A stretch of 64,000 nucleotides of DNA from Luteococcus sp038433155 (GTDB taxonomy: Bacteria > Actinomycetota > Actinomycetes > Propionibacteriales > Propionibacteriaceae): NCBI RefSeq assembly GCF_038433155.1, contig NZ_JBCDMW010000013.1, positions 104,090 to 168,089 of the forward strand. Direction: 5' to 3'. This document shows, in pieces, positions 8,572 to 17,157 of this stretch (position 1 is the first letter of the stretch; every line of letters begins with the position of its first letter). The notes beneath the pieces were generated by a model. That model was not told where the DNA came from. It made no database searches and worked only from the letters and a program-made list of their open reading frames with translations. Made by a program: the position numbers and the translations under genes.

Positions 8572-9024
8572 CTAGACGTTGAACCCGATGCTGCGCAGCT
8601 GCTCGCGGCCGTCGTCGGTGATCATCTCCAGGGACCACGGCGGCAGCCAGACCCAGTTGATGGTGGCGGTCTCCACCAGGCCCTCCAGCGCGGCCTGGGT
8701 GTCGTACTCGATCCGGTCGGTGAGCGGACAGGTGGGGCTGGTCAGGGTCATGTCGATGGTGGCGTTGTTGCCTTCGTCGACGTGCACGCCGTAGACGAGC
8801 CCGAGGTCAACCACGTTGACCATCAGCTCGGGGTCGACCACGTCGCGCATGGCCTCCTCGACGTCCTCGATGCTGGCGACGGGCTTGCTGGCCTCGCCTC
8901 CCGGCAGCTCGTCCTTGACCAGGTCGCTGGGGCGCCGGACGGCGGCCCGGTCGGCCGCAGCCTGATCGGCCTCGGCCCGGTCGGCCGCGGCATCCGCGTT
9001 CAGCGGGTGATTGGGATTGGACAC
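8572..9024 (-). CDS. sufT: SUF system Fe-S assembly factor, MIP18/DUF59 family
   Basis: 150-residue protein with a DUF59 (MIP18-like) domain at about residues 52-145: VEEAMRDVVDPELMVNVVDLGLVY, then TLTSPTCPLTD with the conserved Cys99. The first 45 residues are an Ala/Asp/Arg-rich, probably disordered extension. SufT proteins help mature or deliver Fe-S clusters. GTG start with GAGGAG 7 bases upstream, 1 base after the sufU stop. It is the last gene of the suf operon and ends 3 bases from the convergent ATPase gene, with no room for a separate terminator. Confidence 0.9.
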   Translation of the reverse strand: MSNPNHPLNADAAADRAEADQAAADRAAVRRPSDLVKDELPGGEASKPVASIEDVEEAMRDVVDPELMVNVVDLGLVYGVHVDEGNNATIDMTLTSPTCPLTDRIEYDTQAALEGLVETATINWVWLPPWSLEMITDDGREQLRSIGFNV

Positions 9025-9025
9025 C

Positions 9026-9499
9026 TCAGTGCTCCTCAGTGGTGGTCGGGGAAGGGTTCTCGGCGCCGGCCTGGGCGCGCAGGATGGCGTCGCGGGCGGC
9101 AGACCAGCCGAGCATCGCGCACTTGACCCGGGCGGGGAACTGGGAGACGCCGACGAAGGCGACGCCGTCCTCCAGCCGGTCCTCGTCGGGCTCGGCCTTG
9201 CCCTGGCTCTGCATCATCGCCAGGAATTCGTCGTGCAGGGCCAGCGAATCGGCCACGTCGCGGTCGATCAGCAGCTCGCTCATCACGCTGCTGGAGGCCT
9301 GGGAGATGGAACAGCCCTCGGCGTGGTAGCTGATGTCGGCAATTCTGTCGCCGTCCAGCTGCACCCGCAGGGTGAGCTCGTCGCCGCAGGACGGGTTCAC
9401 GTGGTGCACCTCGGCCTGGTAGGGCTCACGCAGGCCGGAGTTCAGCTTCTCCCGGTAGTGGTCCAGGATGATCTCCTGGTACATCTGTTCAACGCTCAC
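9026..9499 (-). CDS. sufU: Fe-S cluster assembly sulfurtransferase SufU
   Basis: 157-residue NifU-like protein of the Zn-binding SufU class, which takes persulfide sulfur from the SufS desulfurase and passes it on to SufBCD. Zinc ligands are visible: Cys38 and Asp40 (PSCGDE), Cys63 (EGCSISQAS) and Cys127 (RVKCAMLGW). The GTG start overlaps the sufS stop by 4 bases (GTGA) and has AAGGAG 5 bases upstream. The C-terminus is a short Pro/Thr/Glu tail. The overlap with sufS makes equimolar, coupled synthesis likely, fitting their direct partnership. Confidence 0.93.
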   Translation of the reverse strand: MSVEQMYQEIILDHYREKLNSGLREPYQAEVHHVNPSCGDELTLRVQLDGDRIADISYHAEGCSISQASSSVMSELLIDRDVADSLALHDEFLAMMQSQGKAEPDEDRLEDGVAFVGVSQFPARVKCAMLGWSAARDAILRAQAGAENPSPTTTEEH

Positions 9500-10806
9500 T
9501 TGCTCTCCTTGGCTGCCCGGCGACGACGGATCCGGCTCTGGCCAGTGCCCGCAAACTTGGAACCAAAGAAGTCCTTGGTCCATTCCAGCGTCTCGGCCAA
9601 CTGCTCCACCTCGTCGGGCGTGGTGTACAGGTAGCCGGACGCCCGCACCGAGGACTGCACGCCGAGCCGCTCGTGCAGCGGACGGGCACAGTGGTGGCCG
9701 CCGCGGATGGCGACGCCGCGGGAGTCCAGCATCTGCATGATGTCGTGCGGATGCACCCCGTCCAGGGTGAAGCTGACCGCTCCCCCGCGCTCGACGGCCT
9801 CGGTGGGTCCGAGGATCCACAGGCCGTCGATCCGCTGCAAGCGCTCCAGCATCAGCGCGGTGATCTGGTGCTCATGGGCCGCGATCTTGTCCATCCCGAT
9901 CCCGGAGACGTAGTCCAGGGCGGCGGCCAGACCGACGGCCTGGACGATCGGCGGGGTGCCGGCCTCGAAGCGGTGCGGCGGCGGCGCGAAGGTGGAGCCG
10001 GTCATCTTGACCACCTCGATCATCTCGCCGCCACCCAGGAATGGCGGCATCCGGTCCAGCAGCTCGGCGCGTCCCCACAGGATGCCGACGCCGGTGGGGC
10101 CGCAGATCTTGTGGCCGGTGAAGGCCAGCAGGTCACAACCCAGCTCGGTGACGTCCGTGGGCCGTTGCGGGACACCCTGCGAGCCGTCGACCACCATGGT
10201 GGCGCCGACGGCGTGGGCCAGCTCGCTGATCTTGCCGATCGGGTTGACGGTGCCCAGCACATTGCTGATCCAGGTGACCGAGACGATCCTGGTCTTCTCA
10301 TTGATCAGTCCGTCGCGCTCGGCAGCCTCAAGATCAAGCCGACCTTCGTCGGTGATGTCGAACCAGCGCAGCGTGGCGCCGGTGCGCTCGCAGACCAGCT
10401 GCCAGGGCACGATGTTGGAGTGGTGCTCCATCACGGAGACCACCACCTCGTCGCCCGGCTTGAGCGTGGCCCCCAGCGAGTTGGCGGCCAGGTTCAGCGC
10501 CTCCGACGCGTTCTTGGTGAAGACCACCTCGGAAGCACTGTCGGCGCCGATGAAGCGGGCGATGGTCTCCCGCGCGCCCTCGAAGGCGGCGGTGGCCTCA
10601 CCGCCCAAGAGGTGCATGGCGCGGGCGACATTGGCGTTGTGCTGCAGATAGTGCTCGGCGATGGCGTCGACCACCTGACGCGGCTTCTGCGAGGTGTTGG
10701 CGCTGTCCAGGTAGACCAGCGGGTACTCCCCCGCCGTGCGGGAGAGGATCGGGAAGTCGGCCCGGATGGCGTCCACGTCCAGACCGGGATGGGTCTGTTC
10801 AGTCAT
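9496..10806 (-). CDS. sufS: cysteine desulfurase SufS, possible internal start within the fused frame
   Basis: 436-residue type II (SufS-like) PLP-dependent cysteine desulfurase: removes sulfur from cysteine as a persulfide for Fe-S cluster building, handing it to SufU. Visible features: EHHSNIVPWQ, TGHKICGPTG with the PLP lysine (about residue 232), and GGHHCARPLHER with the catalytic Cys (about 373). This entry marks the second domain of the SufC-SufS frame as a separately initiated product: ATG at 10806 with AAGGAG 6 bases upstream, exactly as for an ordinary gene. Whether the stand-alone form, the fused form, or both exist cannot be read from sequence. Confidence 0.7.
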   Translation of the reverse strand: MTEQTHPGLDVDAIRADFPILSRTAGEYPLVYLDSANTSQKPRQVVDAIAEHYLQHNANVARAMHLLGGEATAAFEGARETIARFIGADSASEVVFTKNASEALNLAANSLGATLKPGDEVVVSVMEHHSNIVPWQLVCERTGATLRWFDITDEGRLDLEAAERDGLINEKTRIVSVTWISNVLGTVNPIGKISELAHAVGATMVVDGSQGVPQRPTDVTELGCDLLAFTGHKICGPTGVGILWGRAELLDRMPPFLGGGEMIEVVKMTGSTFAPPPHRFEAGTPPIVQAVGLAAALDYVSGIGMDKIAAHEHQITALMLERLQRIDGLWILGPTEAVERGGAVSFTLDGVHPHDIMQMLDSRGVAIRGGHHCARPLHERLGVQSSVRASGYLYTTPDEVEQLAETLEWTKDFFGSKFAGTGQSRIRRRRAAKESK

Positions 10807-11691
10807 GGTGCTCCTTGCCTGACAGTAATTGCTGCCAATTGGATTGCTGCCACCTGTGTGCGCCGCTGACGCGGGTGCGTCAGCGGCGCCCTGGGTTGTG
10901 CGGTGCCCGTAAGCCCCGGAGTTGGCCTCAGCGGGGGCATAGGCCTTGATGTACTGCTCGTAGCCGCTGGCCTCCAGCTCCTCGGCCAGCTCCTTGCCAC
11001 CCTCGGCGGCCACCCGGCCGTCGACGAAGACGTGCACGTGGGTGGGGTTCACGTAGCGCAGGATCCGTGAGTAGTGGGTGATCAGCAGCACGCCGCGGTC
11101 GCCCTGCTCGCTGAACCGGTTGACGCCCTCACTGACGACGCGCAGGGCGTCGATGTCCAGGCCGGAGTCGGTCTCGTCCAGGATGGCGACCTTCGGGTTG
11201 AGCAGCTCCAGCTGGGCAATCTCGTGCCGCTTCTTCTCGCCACCGGAGAAGCCCTCGTTCACCGAACGGGCGGCGAACTCCTTGTCCAGCTGCATCTTCT
11301 CCAGCGCGGCGTTGACGTCCTTGACCCAGGTGCGCACCTTGGGGGCCTGGCCGTCCAGTGCCGTCTTGGCGGTGCGCAGGAAGTTGGCGACGCTCACCCC
11401 GGGCACCTCGACGGGGTACTGCATGGCCAGGAAGAGGCCGGCGCGGGCACGCTCGTCGACGGTCATCTCGGTCAGGTCCTGACCATCCAGCAGCACCTTG
11501 CCGGAGGTGATGGTGTACTTCGGGTGGCCCGCGATGGAGTAGGCCAGGGTGGACTTGCCGGAGCCGTTGGGGCCCATGATGGCGTGCACCTCACCATCGT
11601 TGATGGTCAGGTTGACGCCCTTGAGGATCGGCTTGGGACCGGTCTCGGTCTCCACGTCCACGTGCAGGTCGATGATTTCCAGCTTCGACAT
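9496..11691 (-). CDS. sufC: SufC-SufS continuous reading frame: Fe-S ATPase fused to cysteine desulfurase
   Basis: One uninterrupted 731-codon frame. Residues 1-252 are SufC, the ABC-type ATPase of the SufBCD scaffold: Walker A GPNGSGKST (40-48), FSGGEKKR (about 148), VAILDETDSGLD. Residues 253-295 are a Gly/Ala/Ser/Thr-rich stretch without similarity to SufC. Residue 296 onward is a full SufS cysteine desulfurase. There is no stop codon between them. The ATG at 11691 follows GGAG and is 1 base after the ferredoxin stop. A good ribosome site (CAAGGAGCACC) sits just before the SufS Met at 10806, so separate SufS could also be made. In relatives sufC and sufS are normally separate adjacent genes, so this is either a true fusion with dual products or a recently lost stop. 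Confidence 0.85.
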   Translation of the reverse strand: MSKLEIIDLHVDVETETGPKPILKGVNLTINDGEVHAIMGPNGSGKSTLAYSIAGHPKYTITSGKVLLDGQDLTEMTVDERARAGLFLAMQYPVEVPGVSVANFLRTAKTALDGQAPKVRTWVKDVNAALEKMQLDKEFAARSVNEGFSGGEKKRHEIAQLELLNPKVAILDETDSGLDIDALRVVSEGVNRFSEQGDRGVLLITHYSRILRYVNPTHVHVFVDGRVAAEGGKELAEELEASGYEQYIKAYAPAEANSGAYGHRTTQGAADAPASAAHTGGSNPIGSNYCQARSTMTEQTHPGLDVDAIRADFPILSRTAGEYPLVYLDSANTSQKPRQVVDAIAEHYLQHNANVARAMHLLGGEATAAFEGARETIARFIGADSASEVVFTKNASEALNLAANSLGATLKPGDEVVVSVMEHHSNIVPWQLVCERTGATLRWFDITDEGRLDLEAAERDGLINEKTRIVSVTWISNVLGTVNPIGKISELAHAVGATMVVDGSQGVPQRPTDVTELGCDLLAFTGHKICGPTGVGILWGRAELLDRMPPFLGGGEMIEVVKMTGSTFAPPPHRFEAGTPPIVQAVGLAAALDYVSGIGMDKIAAHEHQITALMLERLQRIDGLWILGPTEAVERGGAVSFTLDGVHPHDIMQMLDSRGVAIRGGHHCARPLHERLGVQSSVRASGYLYTTPDEVEQLAETLEWTKDFFGSKFAGTGQSRIRRRRAAKESK
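10807..10889 (-). promoter_or_regulatory. hairpin and direct repeats at the sufC/sufS junction
   Basis: A perfect 13-bp inverted repeat with a 4-base loop (10860-10872 with 10877-10889) lies 54-83 bases before the SufS Met, and between them GGCAGCAAT occurs twice in direct orientation separated by CCAATT. Such structure is typical of an intergenic spacer, yet it is translated here in the sufC frame. It could stabilise or process the mRNA, or slow ribosomes at the domain boundary. Function inferred. Confidence 0.6.
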
Positions 11692-11692
11692 C

Positions 11693-12031
11693 TCAGTTCT
11701 CCAGAGTTTCAGTGATCTTGATCGGGTTGTCCAGGTCGACGAGCACGCGTCCGTCGGTGATCTTGGTCGGGTAGACCGGCACCGGTTCGGTGGCCGGCAG
11801 GTGCAGGGGCTGGCCGGTGCGCAGGCTGAAGCCGACATTGTGCCGCCAGCACTCGATGCTGTCGCCCTCCACCTCGCCCTCGCTGAGCTTGATCTTGGCG
11901 TGGGAGCACTCGTCGAAGATCGCGAAGATCTCCTCGCCGGAGCGCACCAGCGCCACGTCCGTGCCCCCCACGGTGACGGCCAGGGGCTGCTCGCCCAGGT
12001 CGGCCAGCGCGCAGGCGTCGCGGTAGCTCAC
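11693..12031 (-). CDS. Rieske-type [2Fe-2S] ferredoxin of the suf operon
   Basis: 112-residue non-heme-iron-oxygenase-type ferredoxin. The Rieske ligands are Cys42/His44 (ECSHA) and Cys61/His64 (ECWRHN). It lacks the extra disulfide cysteines of respiratory Rieske proteins, so it belongs to the soluble ferredoxin-subunit group. In actinobacterial suf operons a gene of this type regularly sits between sufD and sufC; it may supply electrons for cluster assembly, but its role is not settled. GTG start overlapping the sufD stop by 4 bases (GTGA); its own stop is 1 base from the sufC ATG. Confidence 0.9.
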   Translation of the reverse strand: MSYRDACALADLGEQPLAVTVGGTDVALVRSGEEIFAIFDECSHAKIKLSEGEVEGDSIECWRHNVGFSLRTGQPLHLPATEPVPVYPTKITDGRVLVDLDNPIKITETLEN

Positions 12032-13203
12032 TGCGCGGCCTCGGCCTGCGCCTCGGCGGAGACGAAGGCCAGTTCCTGCTCGACGGCCTCCATCAGCCGC
12101 TCCTCCACGGCGGGCACGCCCACCCGGCGGACGATGTCCACAAAGAAGCCGTGCACCACGAGGCGACGGGCCTCGGGCTCTGGGATGCCGCGGCTCATCA
12201 GGTAGAAGAGATGGTTGTCGTCGAACCGCCCGGTGGTGGAGCTGTGCCCGGCACCGGCGATCTCGCCGGTCTCGATCTCCAGGTTGGGCACACTGTCGGC
12301 CTTGGCGCCCTCGGTGAGCAGCAGGTTCTTGTTGTTCTCGTAGGTCTCGATGCCCTCGGCCACCTTGCGGATCAGCACGTCGCCGATCCAGACCGAGTGC
12401 GCACCGTCGCCCTGCAGGCAGCCGCGGTAGTCCACATTGGACTTGGTCTGGGGCGCATTGTGGTCCACGAAGATCCGGTGCTGCACGTGCTCGCCCTGGT
12501 CCACGAAGTACAGGCCGTACTGCTCCAGCTCGCCGCCGGGGCCGGCATAGCGCACGTCCTCCTGAAGCCGGATGGCGGAGCCGCCCAGAGAGGCGGTGAC
12601 CAGCTTGACGTGCGCATCGCGGCCCACCTGGACGGAGCGCTGACCGCCGTGCACGGCGCCCTCGGCCCAGTCCTGCAGCGTGACCAGGGTCACCTGTGCG
12701 CCGTCGCCGACGATCACGTCGACCTTCTCCGCGTACTGGGCGGTGCCCTCGTAGCGCAGCACGATGGTGGCCTTGGCGAAGTTGCCGACGCGGATTGCCA
12801 GGTGTCCCCAGACGTGCTGGCCGTCACCGGTCAGGGTGACCCGGACCGGCTCAGCCAGCTCGGCCTCGGCCGGCACCTCGATCAGCTGGCAGCCACCGGC
12901 GTGGTGGGCGGCCAGCGCAGCCACCCGGTCCAGCGGGGCCTCGGCGGCCAGCTGCTTGGCCTCGTCGGTGCTGATCACGCGGCTGGTCACGCCAGCCGGG
13001 TACTGCTCGTCCCAGGCCAGGCAGGCGTCGCTGGGGGTGTCACCCAGCAGGGTGCTGAACTTCTTCAGCGGGGTGAACCGCCAGATCTCCTCCCGGCCGG
13101 TGGGCTCGGGATGGTCGGTCAGGTCCCACGAGGGGGTGGGGTGCAGGTGCGAGGCAACCGTCTCGATTGCGCCCGCGACAGCCGGTGCGGTGTCAGTGGA
13201 CAA
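12028..13203 (-). CDS. sufD: Fe-S cluster scaffold subunit SufD
   Basis: 391-residue subunit of the SufBC2D scaffold. The C-terminal half shows the SufB/SufD beta-helix core: HRIFVDHNAPQTKSNVDYRG, then GETE-like ETGEIAGAGHSSTTGRFDD and LFYLMSRGIPEPEARRLVV. The start is a TTG preceded by a weak GAAAGAAG; no ATG or GTG gives a better N-terminus nearby, so the rare start is accepted with caution. It lies 51 bases after sufB, the largest gap inside the operon, and overlaps the ferredoxin gene by 4 bases. Confidence 0.92.
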   Translation of the reverse strand: MSTDTAPAVAGAIETVASHLHPTPSWDLTDHPEPTGREEIWRFTPLKKFSTLLGDTPSDACLAWDEQYPAGVTSRVISTDEAKQLAAEAPLDRVAALAAHHAGGCQLIEVPAEAELAEPVRVTLTGDGQHVWGHLAIRVGNFAKATIVLRYEGTAQYAEKVDVIVGDGAQVTLVTLQDWAEGAVHGGQRSVQVGRDAHVKLVTASLGGSAIRLQEDVRYAGPGGELEQYGLYFVDQGEHVQHRIFVDHNAPQTKSNVDYRGCLQGDGAHSVWIGDVLIRKVAEGIETYENNKNLLLTEGAKADSVPNLEIETGEIAGAGHSSTTGRFDDNHLFYLMSRGIPEPEARRLVVHGFFVDIVRRVGVPAVEERLMEAVEQELAFVSAEAQAEAAQ

Positions 13204-13254
13204 CTGTGTGCTTCTTTCTGTGGGTCAAATGCAAGTGGGTGGTGGCGGGACGGG

Positions 13255-14703
<1,449 letters not shown>

Positions 14704-14704
14704 G

Positions 14705-15523
14705 TCAGTGGGCCTTTCGATCGATTGCGGGAGAGGTGTGGTCTTGGGCGGAAATTCCTTCCGCGAGCGCAGGGTCGAGCCTGCGAGGGCCGGTGCTCGC
14801 GAGCGCAGCGGGAGGTTGAAGGGGGGTGGTCCCCCCTTCCTGCAGCACCGGGATGTGCGTGGTGCAGACGCCGTCGCCGTGGGCGATGGTGGCCAGCCGC
14901 TGCACGTGGCTGCCCAGCAGCTTGCTGAACAACTGGGTCTCGGCCTCGCACAGCTGCGGGAACTGCTCGGCGACGTGCGCCACCGGGCAGTGGTGCTGGC
15001 AGAGCTGGTCACCCAGGGTGGCGGGCTTGACGCTGGCGACGTAGCCATCGGTGTTCAGGGCCTGGGCCAGCACCTCGGCGGCGGTGGCCTCCGGCTGTTC
15101 GGTGCGGATCCGGTGGAAGGCCTCCTCCACGTCGGCCACCCGCTGGGAGGCCAGGGCGCTGATCGCGGCCGGGCCGACGGCGTTGACCAACTGCCGCAGG
15201 GCGGCGATGGCCAGCTCGTCGTAGGCCTGGTAGAAGGTGGACCGCCCGGAATCGGTCAGGGAGAAGACCTTGGCGGGGCGGCCACGGCCGCGGGCGCCGT
15301 AGACCCGCTGTTCCCGGGGTTCGATGTGGCCCTGTTCGGTGAGCACTGCCAGGTGGCGACGGATGGCGGCCGGGGTGAGATTGAGCCGCTCCCCCAGTTC
15401 CGCCGCGGTGCTGGCGCCGTGTTCCAAGATGGAACGCGCGACCCGTTCCCGGGTGGAGGCGTCCTCATCGGCGTCGACGAGCCCCGGCGACGCGGGGCGC
15501 GCGGTAGTCTCGTCAGATTTCAC
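14705..15523 (-). CDS. sufR: Fe-S-sensing HTH repressor SufR
   Basis: 272-residue regulator heading the suf operon, probably its autoregulator, sensing Fe-S status through a bound cluster. The winged HTH covers about residues 36-66 (STAAELGERLNLTPAAIRRHL), followed by the wing GARGRGRPAKVF. Candidate cluster ligands are Cys175, Cys179, Cys192 and Cys220; Cys179 and Cys192 are separated by 12 residues as in known SufR proteins. The last 45 residues are Ala/Pro/Gly-rich and lie on a strong hairpin. GTG at 15523 is used because the protein then starts right before the Asp/Glu-rich N-arm; a TAGGTA hexamer 11 bases upstream would give a very short leader. An upstream in-frame start at 15595 is possible but unlikely. 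Confidence 0.88.
   Translation of the reverse strand: MKSDETTARPASPGLVDADEDASTRERVARSILEHGASTAAELGERLNLTPAAIRRHLAVLTEQGHIEPREQRVYGARGRGRPAKVFSLTDSGRSTFYQAYDELAIAALRQLVNAVGPAAISALASQRVADVEEAFHRIRTEQPEATAAEVLAQALNTDGYVASVKPATLGDQLCQHHCPVAHVAEQFPQLCEAETQLFSKLLGSHVQRLATIAHGDGVCTTHIPVLQEGGTTPLQPPAALASTGPRRLDPALAEGISAQDHTSPAIDRKAH
14819..14838 (-). repeat. 8-bp perfect hairpin (A2G6/C6T2) inside the sufR 3' coding end
   Basis: AAGGGGGG and CCCCCCTT flank a TGGT loop. It sits within a stretch (about 14750-14840) that also carries repeated GCGAG motifs, unlike the rest of sufR, suggesting that a palindromic intergenic-type repeat was absorbed into the coding end. Confidence 0.5.
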
Positions 15524-15771
15524 AACGCCATGCTTACCTAATTGGCGGGCGCCTTTCAACAAAGCCTCGCCTAAGTTCGTCCGGTGACCTGCCACCCGGT
15601 TGGTTCAGCCGATCAACAGCCGGACTCCCAACACGAAGCCTTGCCCTTTCAACCAACGGTGGGATGATGGACACCGATCACGGGCGAGGTTGCCCGCGAT
15701 GTTGACGAACTGCAGACGCGGAGCCGGGCAATGGGTGCCCGGAATCGCGGGTGCGACAGAAAGGCAACACC
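15524..15771. promoter_or_regulatory. divergent suf / mal intergenic region
   Basis: 248 bases between sufR (-) and the malE-like gene (+). It holds TTGACG (15702-15707), a CGGGC/GCCCG pair (15681-15696) and a perfect 7-bp hairpin CCGGGCA/TGCCCGG (15724-15742) just before the AAAGG ribosome site of malE. Convincing -10 boxes were not found on either strand; binding sites for SufR or a sugar repressor would be expected here. Confidence 0.4.
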
Positions 15772-17058
15772 ATGAGCTACTCCCTCGGCCGTCGTGGCTT
15801 CATCGGCCTGGCCGGCCTCGCCGTGGGCGCCAGCGCCCTGTCCGCGTGCGGCAGCAAGTCGGAGTCTGGCGGCGGAGCCAGCCCGTCGGCCGGCGCCAGC
15901 GGCTCCAACGCCCCCGCCGCCGGAGCCGGGACCATCACCGTGTGGACCGACTCCAACCGGGAGCCGGTGCTCAAGCCCGTCGCCGAGAAGTTCAAGAATG
16001 ACACCGGCGTGACCATCAAGTTCGTGGTCAAGGACTTCGCCAAGCTGGCCGACGACTTCGTCACCCAAGTGCCGACGGGCAAGGGGCCCGACGCCTCGAT
16101 CATGCCGCACGACGCCACTGGCCGGCTGGTGCAGAACGGCGTCATCTCCCCCGTCGAGCTGGGCGACACCAGCGCCTTCGAGGATGTCGCCGTGCAGGCC
16201 TTCACCTATGAGGGCCAGGTCTACGGCGTGCCCTACTCCACCGAGTCCATCGGCATCCTGCGCAACACCGCGCTGGCCCCGGAGAAGACCCCGGACACCT
16301 TCGACGCCATGATCGAGGCGGGCAAGAAGGTCGTCGCCGCCGGCAAGGCCAAGTACCCCTTCCTGGTGGGTCTGGACCCGAAGACGGCCGATGCCTTCCA
16401 CCTGTACCCCTTCCAGACCTCCTTCGGCGCACCGGTCTTCGAGCTGGGCGACAAGGGCTTCGACGCCTCCAAGCTGGCGATGGGTGGGGAGAAGGGCGCC
16501 AAGTTCGCGGCCTGGCTGGCCGCGCAGGGCAAGGCCGGAATCCTGAACCTCAACGTCACCCAAGACATCTCCAAGGCCCAGTTCTTCGCCGGGAAGACCC
16601 CCTATCTGCTGACCGGTCCGTGGAACCTTGCCGACGCGAAGAAGGCCGGGATCAAGTACGCCATCGATCCCATCCCCAAGGCCGGAGACCAGGATGCCCA
16701 GGCCTTCGTGACCGTGCAGGGCTTCGTGATGTCCGCCAAGACCCAGAACTCGGTGGCGGTCAACAAGTTCCTGGTGGAGTACGTCGGCTCCGAGGAGGTG
16801 CAGACCGAGCTCTACAAGGTCGGCCTGCGTGCCCCAGCCAACAAGGCCGCCTACGAGGCCGCCAAGGCCGATGCGGATGTCTCCGCCTTCGGTGCGGTCA
16901 GCGCCAAGGGCGTGCCGATGCCCAACATCCCGGCCATGAACGGTGTCTGGACCGACTGGGGCACCGCTCAGGCCCAGATCATCGGCCAGAAGGCCAAGGA
17001 TCCGGCCAAGACCTGGGAGACCATGGTCACCACCCTGAACGGCAAGATCACCAAGTGA
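15772..17058 (+). CDS. malE: maltose-type sugar ABC transporter substrate-binding lipoprotein
   Basis: 428-residue extracellular binding protein, family 1 (MalE type). Signal: GRRGF twin-arginine-like start, hydrophobic core and lipobox LSAC with Cys26, then a Ser/Gly/Ala linker. Mature landmarks: TITVWTDSNREPVLKPVAEKF, PDASIMPHDATGRL, YGVPYSTESIGILRN, LTGPWNLADAKKAGIKYAIDP and NGVWTDWGTAQAQII, as in maltodextrin-binding proteins. ATG at 15772 follows AAAGG. First gene of a malE-F-G operon; an intergenic hairpin separates it from malF, the usual device for making more binding protein than permease. Maltose or maltodextrin is the likely ligand, based on family and on the MalF architecture. Confidence 0.85.
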   Translation: MSYSLGRRGFIGLAGLAVGASALSACGSKSESGGGASPSAGASGSNAPAAGAGTITVWTDSNREPVLKPVAEKFKNDTGVTIKFVVKDFAKLADDFVTQVPTGKGPDASIMPHDATGRLVQNGVISPVELGDTSAFEDVAVQAFTYEGQVYGVPYSTESIGILRNTALAPEKTPDTFDAMIEAGKKVVAAGKAKYPFLVGLDPKTADAFHLYPFQTSFGAPVFELGDKGFDASKLAMGGEKGAKFAAWLAAQGKAGILNLNVTQDISKAQFFAGKTPYLLTGPWNLADAKKAGIKYAIDPIPKAGDQDAQAFVTVQGFVMSAKTQNSVAVNKFLVEYVGSEEVQTELYKVGLRAPANKAAYEAAKADADVSAFGAVSAKGVPMPNIPAMNGVWTDWGTAQAQIIGQKAKDPAKTWETMVTTLNGKITK

Positions 17059-17095
17059 TCCGTTGCCGGTGAACACCAGGCAGTAGCAGCGCATC

Positions 17096-17122
17096 GGCCC
17101 CGGGAGGCAAACTTCCGGGGCC
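17096..17122 (+). terminator. intergenic hairpin between malE and malF
   Basis: 11-bp stem (17096-17106 with 17112-17122, one G-T pair), 5-base loop, in the 99-base gap. No strong T-tract, so partial termination or protection of the malE mRNA end is more likely than full stop. Confidence 0.6.
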
Positions 17123-17157
17123 TTGCCTGTTCCCGCCACGACGAAGACCGAAGGGCC

